The translations under genes and the position numbers were made by a program. Positions 8,262 through 16,985 of a DNA stretch of 64,000 nt are shown piece by piece; position 1 is the first letter of the stretch; each line of letters starts with the position of its first letter. This DNA comes from VAZQ01 sp963739175. Its GTDB lineage: Bacteria; Pseudomonadota; Alphaproteobacteria; Rhizobiales; Xanthobacteraceae. Below the pieces are notes generated by a model that saw only the letters and a program-made list of their open reading frames with translations, was not told the origin of the DNA and searched no databases. Where the stretch lies: NCBI GenBank assembly GCA_963739175.1, contig CAVTZH010000008.1, positions 248,001-312,000 of the forward strand, read 5' to 3'.

Positions 8262-9194
8262 TCACTTTCCCTTCAGATGCTCGTTGAAGAACGCGATCGA
8301 ATCCACGACCGCCTGCCGCTGCACCGCGTCGGGCGCGTAGACACCGGCTTCGTTCCGCCGCACATAGACGAAGCCGTGCAGGTCGTGCTCGTAGGTCGCC
8401 CAGCGCGCCTCTTTGCCGAGCTCAACGAGCAGGTCGTAGCAGACCCGAAAAATGCCCTGCAGCTCGTCGGAGTTGCGGCCCTGCACGAAGATCGGCGTCT
8501 TGATCGGCGCCATGCGTGCGCGCGCCACCTCCTCGGTGATGCGCGGCCGCACCTTCTCCGGCTCGCGCATCAGCATGCGCTCGACGTCGAGCAGCCCGGT
8601 CTCGGGATTGATGCGCGCGGTATTGTCGGGACGAAGCCGCAGGAATTCATGCGCCGCGGGCTCGCACGCGATCATGGCACACAGGCCGTGATATTCGGAC
8701 GCGATCTTGAACGCCATCTCGCCGCCGTGGCTCATACCCATGTAGCCGATCCGCTCGGACACGATGAACGGCAGCGTCTTCATGTGTTTGACGATCGCGA
8801 TGACGTCCTCGTATTCGAGCGGCCCGCGGTTGAGCAGCTGCCGCCGCTGGCGCTTGTCCTCGACCAGGGCGCCGATCTTGTCGTAGGCATAGTCGACCTC
8901 GGCGCGATAGCGCATCCAGGCGACGGCGTAGCCGGCCTTGAGGAACTCCTCCTGGGTCCAGCTCACGTTCTGCGTGAACTCGCGCACCACCGCCATGCCG
9001 CCGCCGCCATTGCCGGACGCAAACAGCACCAGCGGAAACGGCCCCTGCCCTGCCGGCGTGCGCAGGCCGACCGGTGCATAGACGCCGTCGATCATCTCGA
9101 CATACATCAGTTGCACGGGAATGTCGGAGCCGCGCACCGGCTCGGTGACGACGACGTGTTGCGGATCGGCCGCCGTTTCGGCTTGCCCCAGCAT
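8262..9194 (-). CDS. Alpha/beta hydrolase (dienelactone hydrolase/prolyl oligopeptidase-like)
   Basis: This 310-residue protein starts at ATG 9194. Its nucleophile elbow is GYMGMSHGGEM with Ser155. A beta-strand PFPLVLFASGNGGGG near residue 53 may supply the oxyanion region, and a late His in HDLHGFVY would complete the triad. No signal peptide is evident. The length and the SERIGYMGMSHGG context place it with acyl-peptide or dienelactone-type hydrolases. The substrate is unknown. A small membrane protein gene lies upstream on the same strand. Confidence 0.8.
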   Translation of the reverse strand: MLGQAETAADPQHVVVTEPVRGSDIPVQLMYVEMIDGVYAPVGLRTPAGQGPFPLVLFASGNGGGGMAVVREFTQNVSWTQEEFLKAGYAVAWMRYRAEVDYAYDKIGALVEDKRQRRQLLNRGPLEYEDVIAIVKHMKTLPFIVSERIGYMGMSHGGEMAFKIASEYHGLCAMIACEPAAHEFLRLRPDNTARINPETGLLDVERMLMREPEKVRPRITEEVARARMAPIKTPIFVQGRNSDELQGIFRVCYDLLVELGKEARWATYEHDLHGFVYVRRNEAGVYAPDAVQRQAVVDSIAFFNEHLKGK

Positions 9195-9270
9195 GGATGT
9201 TGCACTCCCCGGACTTACGCCTGTGATCGTAGCCGCGGCTGGAGGGAAGCGCAATCCGCCCTCTTGCGCG

Positions 9271-9471
9271 CTACCGGAACGTCCAGAAGCCGCCCCACCA
9301 CAGGAAGCCGGCAAACAAGCCGATGTAAGCGGCTTCGGTCAGCACGATGCCGAGCACACCGTGCCGCTTGAGCGTGCGCGAGTCCTGCAGGTCGGTATGG
9401 ATGATGCGCACGGCGCGAACAATGAGCAGGAAGATGACCCCGAACTGCGGGATATTGGACACCCATGTCAT
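9271..9471 (-). CDS. Small membrane protein, unknown function
   Basis: This 66-residue protein has two predicted transmembrane segments, GVIFLLIVRAVRII and VLTEAAYIGLFAGFLWWGGF, joined by a basic loop (RTLKRHG). No family is recognised. It lies upstream of the hydrolase with a 76-base gap and downstream of the DOPA dioxygenase gene, all on the minus strand. Confidence 0.5.
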   Translation of the reverse strand: MTWVSNIPQFGVIFLLIVRAVRIIHTDLQDSRTLKRHGVLGIVLTEAAYIGLFAGFLWWGGFWTFR

Positions 9472-9497
9472 TTCAGGTTCTCCGTGCGCCGACGCCC

Positions 9498-9526
9498 CAG
9501 TGCGGACTTCTGAACCGCCACACTAG
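9498..9526. repeat. Half copy of the CTAG-ended palindromic element
   Basis: Bases 9506-9526 (acttctgaaccgccacacta then g) are identical to the right arm of the 76-bp element at 41845-41920. The left half is absent. The terminal CTAG (9523-9526) provides the TAG stop of the next gene on the minus strand. Confidence 0.6.
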
Positions 9527-9888
9527 TCGGCGTCGCGGTTCTTGAACTGCTCAAGGCGCAACGGCAGCGTGCCGCCGAACCAGGCCGCATGCGCGGTGTG
9601 ATCGCGATAGCCATTGCCGGTTTCAGGATGCAGCAGAATGGTCAGGCCGTCGCGATTGAGCATCAGCCAGGGCACGAACGCCGCCAGCATCCCGCTCGGG
9701 AATGCGACCTGGTACATCGATTGCGGATGCGGGCCGACGAGCTCGTCGTGCCAGCGCCCGAGCTTCGCCTGCGGGAAGATGGCGCCGATGCGCTCGCGCA
9801 GCCGTTCGGCTTTGTCGCGTGTGGACGCCACATCGTAATAGATGTGGGCGTGATAGAACTCGATGGAGCGTGGATCGGGTGATGTCAT
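9523..9888 (-). CDS. DOPA 4,5-dioxygenase family protein
   Basis: This 121-residue protein matches the small DOPA-dioxygenase fold: the opening EFYHAHIYYD contains the His-x-His metal-ligand pair, followed by PHPQSMYQVAF, and late His residues lie in LLHPETGNGYRDHT. Family members cleave catechol rings or are of unknown substrate in bacteria. The start ATG 9888 lies one base after the stop of the upstream gene, so the two are probably co-translated. The stop codon comes from a repeat half-element. Confidence 0.8.
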   Translation of the reverse strand: MTSPDPRSIEFYHAHIYYDVASTRDKAERLRERIGAIFPQAKLGRWHDELVGPHPQSMYQVAFPSGMLAAFVPWLMLNRDGLTILLHPETGNGYRDHTAHAAWFGGTLPLRLEQFKNRDAD

Positions 9889-9889
9889 C

Positions 9890-10423
9890 TCAGCTCACTG
9901 GTATGCATTTCGATGTAGCGCCGCGCGCGAACGGCGCGTTGAACTGCAAGGTTTCGCCGGCGCGCGCGCCGTAAGCATCGTGCAGGGCGGTCAGCATCAG
10001 ATCCGCGATCGCGTTGAGGTCTGGCGGCGCGCCGATACCCGCTTCATAGCGGAAATTGCCCTTGGAGTCGTCGGTCGAAAAGCCCAGCTTGCCAAGCGCC
10101 GCGATGGCATCGCGGGGAAGATAGAATGTCCGCGGCGCACCATCCTTATTGTAGTAATAGCCGGAAGAAGCTTCGCACAGAATTCTTGTCCGGTTGGCCA
10201 TGAAGATGCACTGAACATATCCGTGCGGATGCCCCGTAAGTGTCACCGCCAGGAAGCGATCTAGAAAATCCGTCGGTTTGGGATGGTCGTAGATGCGGTC
10301 GAGCCGGTCGACCACCGGGCAGCGGTATTCGACCAGCAGCGCCCGCAACGTGCCGGTCTGTGACGACGCGAGCGCGGTCGATAGCAAGGTGATCCACGCG
10401 GCCATGCTAATCCTGAGGATCAT
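9890..10423 (-). CDS. Secreted hypothetical protein
   Basis: This 177-residue protein has a short signal peptide (MAAWITLLSTALASS) and a mature domain with three or four Cys, a YYYNKDGAPRTFYLP segment and a C-terminal helix (ADLMLTALHDAYGA). I recognise no family with confidence. It is immediately upstream of the DOPA-dioxygenase-like gene, with a 1-base gap, and is likely in one operon. Start ATG 10423 was taken because it begins the hydrophobic leader. Confidence 0.55.
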   Translation of the reverse strand: MILRISMAAWITLLSTALASSQTGTLRALLVEYRCPVVDRLDRIYDHPKPTDFLDRFLAVTLTGHPHGYVQCIFMANRTRILCEASSGYYYNKDGAPRTFYLPRDAIAALGKLGFSTDDSKGNFRYEAGIGAPPDLNAIADLMLTALHDAYGARAGETLQFNAPFARGATSKCIPVS

Positions 10424-10731
10424 GATACGGGGTTCTCGTTGATTTCCCTATTCTGCCGAACCAGCGTAAATCGACAAGGTGCTCCCGAGCTGCACGAACC
10501 AGCTGCCTAGGCGCTGCTCGTCCCCCGCGACCCTTTCTCCGCCATCGCGCGCGGTGTATCATCTCGGTAAGCCGCCCTTGAAACGGGACGTGCCGATGTC
10601 CCCTCGCATCAGTGGCGACAACGCTGCCATCGGCAGGCGCGCACGACAGAACACCGATCTGAAGTTCGTTCGGCTGCATGCGCAACAGCGCGCGGCTCTT
10701 GAGTGTCCCTGCATTCCTGGGAGGGAACGCT
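10424..10731. other. Intergenic region between divergent genes
   Basis: This 308-base divergent gap must hold both promoters. I see no convincing gene, RNA or strong hairpin. The only clear signal is GGGAGGGA just before the GTG at 10732. Confidence 0.4.
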
Positions 10732-11709
10732 GTGGAATTTCCCCGCCGCACATTCCTGCATCTGGCAGCAGGCGCTGCCGCAGTTCCGGCCGTGTCGCGC
10801 ATGGCATGGTCGCAAGCCTATCCGTCGCGGCCGGTGCGCTGGATCGTGGGATTTCCCCCGGGCGGCGGTGCCGACGCCGTCGCTCGCATCATGGGGCCGT
10901 GGCTGTCGGAGCGGCTCGGTCAGCCGGTCATCATCGAGAACCGGCCGGGCGCCAGCACCAACATTGCGGTGCAGGCCGTGGTCAATTCGCCGCCTGACGG
11001 ATACACGCTATTTTTCCTCGGGGCTTCCTCCGTCGTCAGCGCGATTCTGTTTCAGAATCTTCCATTCGACTTGCAACGGGATATCGCGCCGGTTTCGGGA
11101 CTGATCGATTTTCCCATGGTGATGGTCGCGCATCCATCGATCGCGGCCAAGACCATCGCCGAGCTCATCGCCGATGCCAAGGCGAACCCGCGCAAGATCA
11201 GTATCGCCTCATTCGGCACCGGCTCGGCGTCTCACCTGGCGGGCGAGCTGTTCAAGATGATGGCCGGCATCGACATGGTGCACGTCCCCTATCGCGGCGG
11301 TGCTGCGATGATAACCGATCTGATCGGTGGACAGGTGCAGGTCGGTATTGATGTCATGGCAACTTCATTGCCGCAGATTCGAGCGGGGAAGCTGCGCGCG
11401 CTGGCCGTGACCGGCAAAACGCAATTCGGCATGCTGCCGGACGTGCCGGCGATATCGGAGGTGGTTCCCGGATACGACGCCGACACGTGGGCCGGCGTTG
11501 GCGTACCAAGAGGCACCCCGGTTGACGTCGTCGCGCGACTTAATCGCGAGATCAATGCGGGCCTGTCGAATCCGGCTGTCAAGGCGCGGCTGGCGGAGAT
11601 CGGTACCGTCCCACGGATATTCTCGCCGCAGGAGTTCGGTACGTTCGTGGCGGCCGAGCACGAGAAATGGGCCAAGGTGGTGAAATTCGCCGGCATCAAA
11701 CCGGAATAG
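10732..11709 (+). CDS. Tripartite tricarboxylate transporter (Bug) substrate-binding protein, Tat-type leader
   Basis: This 325-residue protein begins at GTG 10732 after GGGAGGGAACGCT. The leader VEFPRRTFLHLAAGAAAVPA has a twin-arginine motif. Bug landmarks are YPSRPVRWIVGFPPGGGAD, QPVIIENRPGAS, the DGYTLFFL turn, GTGSASHLAGELF and HVPYRGGAAM. It binds an unknown carboxylate-type ligand in the periplasm. It has no TctA/B partner nearby. The ORF extends further upstream, but that part reads through non-leader sequence. Confidence 0.9.
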   Translation: MEFPRRTFLHLAAGAAAVPAVSRMAWSQAYPSRPVRWIVGFPPGGGADAVARIMGPWLSERLGQPVIIENRPGASTNIAVQAVVNSPPDGYTLFFLGASSVVSAILFQNLPFDLQRDIAPVSGLIDFPMVMVAHPSIAAKTIAELIADAKANPRKISIASFGTGSASHLAGELFKMMAGIDMVHVPYRGGAAMITDLIGGQVQVGIDVMATSLPQIRAGKLRALAVTGKTQFGMLPDVPAISEVVPGYDADTWAGVGVPRGTPVDVVARLNREINAGLSNPAVKARLAEIGTVPRIFSPQEFGTFVAAEHEKWAKVVKFAGIKPE

Positions 11710-11719
11710 GGCGTGTGCT

Positions 11720-11840
11720 CATAAATCGTGATCGTCCAACAATGTCCGCTTGGCCCCCAAGAGCGGCAAAAATAACCAGACATCCTGTTAGGTCCGCTTT
11801 GGGCCAGGAGCGGAAGTCATTACGATCCGCGAACGGCGTA
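11720..11840. repeat. Imperfect GTCCGC-type hairpins
   Basis: Two related segments, one beginning TGTCCGCTTGG and one beginning GGTCCGCTTTGGGCC, each followed by GAGCGG, can form hairpins between the Bug gene and HU. They could be decayed intergenic repeats or a terminator region. Support is weak. Confidence 0.3.
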
Positions 11841-11909
11841 AGGACGCCTTCTTGAAGGCTGTCGGTGCGTGTTCAGGAAAGAAGAAACACTAGACCCAGC
11901 GGAGCCACG

Positions 11910-12203
11910 CTACACCGCGTCCTTTGCCGCTTTCACAGGACGCGCCCGAACAATCTTACGGGCCGGCCGAGCCTTGAACGTGGTGGGCTCCTTCGTGAAA
12001 GGATTGATGCCCTGCCGCGCTTTGGTGGCGGGCTTCTTGATAACCACGAACTTCGCAAACCCGGGCAGTAGAAATGAGCCCGTCTTCTTCAGCTCCTTGT
12101 AGCCGACGGTCGCGAGGGCATCGATAACGCCTTTGACTTGCTTCTTGCTCAGCCCCTCGTTCTCCTCGGCCACTTTCTCGATCAATTGCGACTTGCTCAG
12201 CAT
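11910..12203 (-). CDS. HU/IHF family nucleoid DNA-binding protein
   Basis: This 97-residue protein starts at ATG 12203. It has the HU fold order: MLSKSQLIEKVAEENEGLSK (helices 1-2), a GSFLLPGFAKFVVIKK beta region, the DNA-binding arm ATKARQGINPFTKEPTTFKA and a final basic tail (ARKIVRARPVKAAKDAV). The tail is longer and more basic than E. coli HU, which is typical of rhizobial members. It bends and compacts DNA in the nucleoid. The frame upstream to 12257 was rejected because it lacks the family N-terminus. Confidence 0.9.
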   Translation of the reverse strand: MLSKSQLIEKVAEENEGLSKKQVKGVIDALATVGYKELKKTGSFLLPGFAKFVVIKKPATKARQGINPFTKEPTTFKARPARKIVRARPVKAAKDAV

Positions 12204-12734
12204 TGAAAGCTCCTGATTCGTATAAAGTCGACAGTATTTGAAATTTCGGACCGTCACTCCCCATCGCGGCGATGTTCACAGGTTCTTCCACCCCTTATAG
12301 CCATTCCGCTAGGGCAGCCTCGCCTCACACTTCGTGTTCGGGTCACAGGCGGAAGTACTCAGAGTGAGCACAACGAGTCCGCTACTTCCATAGACTTTTG
12401 CCCACCTGCGGGGGATTGATCACCGAACTCGGGGGCGCGGCCCGATGTCCGAGATGGGGTGTCAGATGCGGAAATCCTCCAAGGGAGCAAAGCGAGTCCG
12501 TTTTCCCGCGAAAGTAGAAGTAAGAGCGCGGCTCCATGATACTCGTCCACAAGAGGCACACTCGTAACGCCACTTGGCTCTGAAATTACAGGGAAGAGTG
12601 ACCTCGGCCTAGCGCATGACCGCGTGCCCGTGGAGAAATCAGACGACCTTGGCTTCCACTTCGCTGTAGCGCTGAGCCGATTTAATGGAAACCGATCATG
12701 CTCGACGCTGCCCCGGATGCAGCCCGGCGGCTTG
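12204..12734. other. Long intergenic region upstream of hupB-like gene
   Basis: The 531 bases contain no credible gene. An imperfect repeat, CGAGTCCGCTACTTCC near 12378 and GCGAGTCCGTTTTCCCGC near 12493, is visible. The region probably holds the HU promoter and decayed sequence next to the chemotaxis pseudogene. Confidence 0.4.
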
Positions 12735-13400
12735 TCAGGCGGCAGCCACGTTTTTCAGGAATGAATTGATCTGGTCGCCGAGGTCCCTGGTCCGTGCGGC
12801 GACCTCGCTGCTCGCTTGCATGACTTGTGCCGCGGACTTTGAGGTCTCGGCGGCCGAGCCGCTGATCTGCTTGAGGTTCGACGATGCGTGGCGGGTCCCG
12901 GCGGCCGCCCGCTGCACGCTGTCGCGGATGCTGCCGGCGTCCACGCTGTGCTGACTCGATCACGGCCGCGATCGAGGCGGCATAGGCGTCCGCCTGCGCC
13001 ATGATCCTGGCGATCTCCGCGATGGCGTCGACGGCCTACGCCGACGAACTGTGCACCGCGTTGATCTGGCTCGTGATCAAGTCTGATCGCCGATCCGGTC
13101 TGGCTGGACAACGCTTTGATCTCGGACGCCACCACCGCGAAGCCCAGACCGGCCGAACCGGCAAGCGCCGCCTCGATGGTCGCGTTGAGCGCCAAGAGGT
13201 TCGTCTGCTTCGCCACATCGCGGAGGATAGTGGCGACGTTGCCGATCTGCCGCGCGGAATTGGCAAGGCGTTCGACCTTTTGGTTCGCCGCCGAAGCAAC
13301 CGTCGTCGCCTGCGCAACGACCTGTGCGGTCTAGTGCACATGCGCTGCGATATCGTCGATGACTGCGAGTCGCGTAGCAGTCACCGTCCCGGATCAGCCG
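12735..13400 (-). pseudogene. Methyl-accepting chemotaxis protein, signalling-domain remnant
   Basis: Pieces in at least three frames rebuild the cytoplasmic hairpin of a chemoreceptor. The first is AVIDDIAAHVH, then an in-frame TAG at about 13332-13334 where Gln is expected, then TAQVVAQATTVASAANQKVE. Next come the nearly invariant tip AKQTNLLALNATIEAALAGS and GFAVVASEIKALSSQT, and later ITSQINAVHSSSA. The last segment is the final helix AAETSKSAAQVMQASSEVAA, ending at 12735. The sensor and membrane parts are missing. The combination of nonsense codon, several frameshifts and truncation makes this real decay rather than a single read error. Confidence 0.85.
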
Positions 13401-13470
13401 CATCCGATCCGGGCAATCATGTCGCCGTGGCTACGCTTTCACCCTCAACGCGGCACAACGCTCGCGTCGC

Positions 13471-13944
13471 TCAGCCGGTCTTCATCTTCAGTTGAGCCGA
13501 GCGCATCGGCACGAACAGGCAGCGGGTATTGGCGCCGATATGCCTGATCCAAACGCCGGCAGTGCTGTCATAGTCGCAGGCGCAACGGTAGAACTTACCG
13601 TCCGGCGACCAGTTGGTGCGCTCGCGCACCTGCCCGGTTGCCTTCACCTGCCATTTGTCGTCGGGCAGGGAATCGAGTTCCCGCTCGGCGACTTCCCAGC
13701 AGCAGTCGTTGGTCACGCAACAATACGCAGGGATCCATGACAGCAGCCATGGATTGGAGTGGTACTCGTTCGCTACCGTGACACCAACGACCGCCAGCCC
13801 TGCAACGGCGGCGATCGCCAACATGGCGAGGGCTTGCATCGCACTCAAGCGCCGCAAGCCGGATACGACCCCGCGACGCGGGGGTTTGGACGCCGTCTCA
13901 CGCACACACGACGTCCCATCGAAGGTGGTCAGCAAATGTGACAT
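13471..13944 (-). CDS. Membrane-anchored cysteine-rich hypothetical protein
   Basis: This 157-residue protein starts at ATG 13944. It has one transmembrane helix (LAMLAIAAVAGLAVVGVTVA, about residues 40-60) and a periplasmic domain with clustered cysteines (AYCCVTNDCCWEVAE) and a later FYRCACDYD and RCLFVPM. Similar proteins occur in rhizobia, but I know no function. The extra-cytoplasmic Cys pairs suggest disulfides or metal binding. Confidence 0.6.
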   Translation of the reverse strand: MSHLLTTFDGTSCVRETASKPPRRGVVSGLRRLSAMQALAMLAIAAVAGLAVVGVTVANEYHSNPWLLSWIPAYCCVTNDCCWEVAERELDSLPDDKWQVKATGQVRERTNWSPDGKFYRCACDYDSTAGVWIRHIGANTRCLFVPMRSAQLKMKTG

Positions 13945-14078
13945 GGCTTTTCTTGCTTGGCCTCGGTGGTCCCGACCCCTAGGCCTGTGCAAGGGCCGGG
14001 CCAGACACGGTGCCTACGGATGCACCATTACGATGGGCATGCTGCATTACGCGCAGCGGTAAGGGATCACCGCCGCGC

Positions 14079-14121
14079 AAAAAAGCGGCACGAAACGCTG
14101 CGCTTCGTGCCGCCGGTTTTT
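14079..14121. terminator. Bidirectional terminator
   Basis: The stem GCGGCACGAA (14085-14094) pairs with TTCGTGCCGC (14104-14113). On the minus strand it is followed by six T (complement of 14079-14084), which suits the DoxX gene ending at 14167. The plus strand has five T at 14117-14121. Confidence 0.75.
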
Positions 14122-14166
14122 GTTAATCTCGATTGTTATCGGGCTTTGTTGATCGGAGCCGGGACT

Positions 14167-14604
14167 TTACTGCGCAGCGCGGGAGGCAAGCCGTGCCTCG
14201 AGCAGGCCGTCGATCGACCAGCGGCCGGCGCCGAAGATGACAAGCTGCGGCAGAAGGAAGATGACCGTCAGGCGCTCCAGCACGTTGAGCCTGCCGAAAC
14301 CGAGCGAACCCGACAGCGCGAGCGCGATCAGGGTGGTGCCGGCCAACAGCACCATCATTGCAATGGCGGCGAAGCGGGTCTTGAAGCCGATGGCGAGCAC
14401 GACGGCGCCAATGAAGAACATCAACGGCACCGCGGCATTGGTGAGCAGCACCGGAAACGCTCCGGGGCCGATGATCTGTGCGGCCTGCCAGAATGACATC
14501 AATTGACCGATGCAGTGCAGGACCAGAAATCCTGCCAGGCTGATCCGAATGAACAGCAGCAGGCCGCTGGTCCATGGTTCATAGAACTTCGCGTTCCCAG
14601 ACAT
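14167..14604 (-). CDS. DoxX family membrane protein
   Basis: This 145-residue protein has four hydrophobic segments: FIRISLAGFLVLHCIGQLM, a second starting VLLTNAAVPLMFFIG, a third with AIAMMVLLAGTTLIALAL, and a fourth with LTVIFLLPQLVIFGAGRW. The pattern and the acidic/basic loop order match DoxX/TQO-small-subunit-like proteins, which in some bacteria couple to thiol or quinone redox. The role here is unknown. It appears to be monocistronic and ends at a strong bidirectional terminator. Confidence 0.75.
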   Translation of the reverse strand: MSGNAKFYEPWTSGLLLFIRISLAGFLVLHCIGQLMSFWQAAQIIGPGAFPVLLTNAAVPLMFFIGAVVLAIGFKTRFAAIAMMVLLAGTTLIALALSGSLGFGRLNVLERLTVIFLLPQLVIFGAGRWSIDGLLEARLASRAAQ

Positions 14605-14705
14605 GTGTCTCTCCTCCGCTCGGGGATTGCGTCTCTACGGTTAGTAGAGGGACCCGAATGGGGAGCCTGTGACCCCGGTCACAAATGTGCCGATTCCGAT
14701 CGCGC

Positions 14706-15698
14706 TTATTGCGCTGCGGCGCCGCTCGCGAGCAATGGCGCGCGCCAGGTCTCGAGCTCGGTCCTCACGAGCTTCGCCACGTAGTCCGGGTTGCGGCGCT
14801 CCGGCGCCGCGACCTGGAGCCCGATCTCCTGCAGCCGCTTCGCTACCGCCGGGATGTCGATCACCTCGCTGGTCGCCTTGGCAAGCCGGCGCACGATCGC
14901 GTCCGGCGTGCCCTTCGGGAAGAAGAAGGCGTTCCAGGCGTCGACGTCGAAGCCTTTCAGCCCCTGCTCGTCGGCGGTGGCGAGATCGGGCAGCGCGGCG
15001 TTGCGCCGTGACGACAGGATCGCGAGCGGCTTCACCGTTCCGGCCTGGATCGGCGGGATCGCGGTCGAGATGATGTCGCAGAGATAGTCGACGCGGCCGC
15101 CGATCAGGTCCTGCATCGCCGGCGCCGTGCCGCGATAGGGAATGTGCGTGATCTCGACGCCGATGGCGTTGTTGAGCAGCACGCACACCACGTGCGAGGC
15201 CGAGCCGGCGCCCGCCGAGGCGAATTGCAGCTTGGCTCCGTTGGCGCGCAGCTGTGCGCTGAACTCGCCGAGCGTCGCTGCCGGGAAATCCTTGCGCACC
15301 AGCAGCACCGCGGAATTCTCGACAAAGGCCGCCACCGGCGCGAACTCGGCGATGGCGTCATACATCGGCTTCTTGCTGAGGATCTGGCTGTAGATGTGCG
15401 TGCTGCGGTTGCCGTGCAGGAAGGTGTAGCCGTCGGGCGCCGCCTTGGCGACGCGGTTGCCGCCCATCATGCTGCCGGCGCCGCTGACGTTCTCGACGAT
15501 CACCTGCTGGCCGAGATTTTCCGACAGCCGCGCCGCCATGATGCGCGCGGCGGTGTCGACCGGGCCGCCGGCCGCGAACGGCACCACCAGCGTCACCGGC
15601 CGCGTCGGCCATTCCTGGGCGTGCGCTGCGGATGTGACTATCGACAGGAGTACGGCGAGCGATGCGAGGATGGCGCGGTGTCTTCTCCCTGCAACCAT
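14706..15698 (-). CDS. Tripartite tricarboxylate transporter (Bug) substrate-binding protein
   Basis: This 330-residue protein starts at ATG 15698 (GGGGAG upstream) with signal peptide LASLAVLLSIVTSAAHAQ. Landmarks are WPTRPVTLVVPFAAGGPVD, QQVIVENVSGAG, APDGYTFLHGN, SAGAGSASHVV and HIPYRGTAPAM. The GGP-V/T-D and ENVSGAG variant is shared with the Bug protein at 23310-24275, so these two are closer to each other than to the others. No transport partners are in the neighbourhood. Confidence 0.9.
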   Translation of the reverse strand: MVAGRRHRAILASLAVLLSIVTSAAHAQEWPTRPVTLVVPFAAGGPVDTAARIMAARLSENLGQQVIVENVSGAGSMMGGNRVAKAAPDGYTFLHGNRSTHIYSQILSKKPMYDAIAEFAPVAAFVENSAVLLVRKDFPAATLGEFSAQLRANGAKLQFASAGAGSASHVVCVLLNNAIGVEITHIPYRGTAPAMQDLIGGRVDYLCDIISTAIPPIQAGTVKPLAILSSRRNAALPDLATADEQGLKGFDVDAWNAFFFPKGTPDAIVRRLAKATSEVIDIPAVAKRLQEIGLQVAAPERRNPDYVAKLVRTELETWRAPLLASGAAAQ

Positions 15699-15817
15699 GA
15701 CGTCTCCCCATTGAGCGGCTCGTCTCCAAGCGGGCGGCCATTCTCGCAAGCGTAGCGCGATCGTTAGGGCGGCGACAAACGCACCGGTGTCGCGGCCGGC
15801 CCGCGTTTGCGGCAGTG

Positions 15818-16507
15818 CTAGAACCGCAGTATCCGGAACCAGCGCGCGATATCGAGCAGCGTCGCCAGCGCCGCCGCGACATAGGTGTAGGCGGCGGCCT
15901 TGAGCACGTCGCGCGCGGCCGGCAGATCGCCGGCGCCGAGGTAGCGCCCGCGCGCCAGCACCGGCAGCGCCTTGCCGAAGCTCGCATCGAACTCGACCGG
16001 CAGCGTCGTCACATGCACCGCGACGCGGATCGCCAGCAATGCGACGCCGGCCAAGAGCTGCAGGATCAGCAGCGCCGGCGCGTGCACGACGGCGAACACC
16101 ACCGGCGCCAGCAACAGGATGATGCTCGCGATCCGGTCGATCCAGGTGAGGTTCTTGACCAGGTGATAGCGCCGCTTGAACGCCGGCTCGCCGCGCGCGT
16201 GCTGGACCGCATGCGACACCTCATGCGCCGCCACCGCCACCGCGGCGATCGACCGGCCGTCATGATGCGGCGGCGTCAGCCGCACCGCGAGGGCGTCCGG
16301 ATCGTAGTGATCGCCGATGTCGGTCTCTTCGACCTTCACATGCTGCAAGCCGGCTTCGTCGAGCAGATGGCGCGCCAGTTCAGCGCCGGTGCCGGGGAGA
16401 TCGGGACGGTCGGTGGCGTGCTTGGCCAGCATGTGGCGCACCCACCATTGCGGTCCGAACACCGCCGCTAACAGCAGGAGCACGCCGATAGCGATGAGGA
16501 TGGGCAT
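15818..16507 (-). CDS. Zinc metallopeptidase (YugP family)
   Basis: This 229-residue integral membrane protease has an N-terminal helix (ILIAIGVLLLLAAVFGP), then the metal site HEVSH at residues 95-99 in AVAVAAHEVSHAVQHARG. Two or three further membrane spans follow (IASIILLLAPVVFAVVHA and onward), and LPVEFDASFGKALPVL near residue 170 contains the conserved Glu ligand candidate. This matches the neutral zinc metallopeptidase family PF04298. The substrate is unknown. It appears to be monocistronic. Confidence 0.88.
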   Translation of the reverse strand: MPILIAIGVLLLLAAVFGPQWWVRHMLAKHATDRPDLPGTGAELARHLLDEAGLQHVKVEETDIGDHYDPDALAVRLTPPHHDGRSIAAVAVAAHEVSHAVQHARGEPAFKRRYHLVKNLTWIDRIASIILLLAPVVFAVVHAPALLILQLLAGVALLAIRVAVHVTTLPVEFDASFGKALPVLARGRYLGAGDLPAARDVLKAAAYTYVAAALATLLDIARWFRILRF

Positions 16508-16577
16508 GGCCGCTTGTCATCCGACTGTCATCGGGCAACCGTCACCGCGTGTCGCGGCGGGAGCGCGTAGCACCGGC

Positions 16578-16865
16578 TCAGTCGCCCCGCCCGTCCTTGC
16601 GCTGATCGTCCAACCAGTCCGACAATGGGCGGGGCTTGGCCTTCGACGCCTTGGCAGACTTCTTGGCCGGCGACGACTTTTTCTTGGCTGGGACGGGCGG
16701 TTCGGCGGCATCGCGTGCGAGCCGCATCGCCCTCAGCTTTTCGGTCTTGGCCCGCAAGGCGGCGGCCTGGGCCTCATAGTCCAGCATGGCTTTTTTGCCG
16801 TCCTCGGCCTGCTGCATCTTCCTGGCTTCCGCACTCGCCTTGTCGTTCTTCACGTCTTCGGCCAT
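16578..16865 (-). CDS. Small charged hypothetical protein
   Basis: This 95-residue protein has a predicted helical N-terminal half (SAEARKMQQAEDGKKAMLDY) and a Lys/Ala/Pro-rich tail resembling histone H1 tails (PAKKKSSPAKKSAKASKAKP), ending SDWLDDQRKDGRGD. It has no signal peptide or recognised domain. The basic tail suggests nucleic-acid binding, which is inference only. Confidence 0.5.
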   Translation of the reverse strand: MAEDVKNDKASAEARKMQQAEDGKKAMLDYEAQAAALRAKTEKLRAMRLARDAAEPPVPAKKKSSPAKKSAKASKAKPRPLSDWLDDQRKDGRGD

Positions 16866-16985
16866 GCCTGCTCCTGTCGGCGGGACTTGCCCTGCCCCGC
16901 CGACGCTCTAGCACGCGAATGCGGCCGTATGCAGCGATGTCAAACTTTTTTTAGTGTGCCGATTCCATCGCCACATTGCGCATTT

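Noticed and set aside
7758..9371. A 537-residue plus-strand open frame.
   Set aside because: It overlaps the cytochrome-like gene and lies opposite the hydrolase; composition and motifs support those genes instead.
12359..12573. Minus-strand frames in the gap upstream of the HU gene.
   Set aside because: No family signal, no ribosome-binding site and inconsistent frames; treated as empty intergenic DNA.
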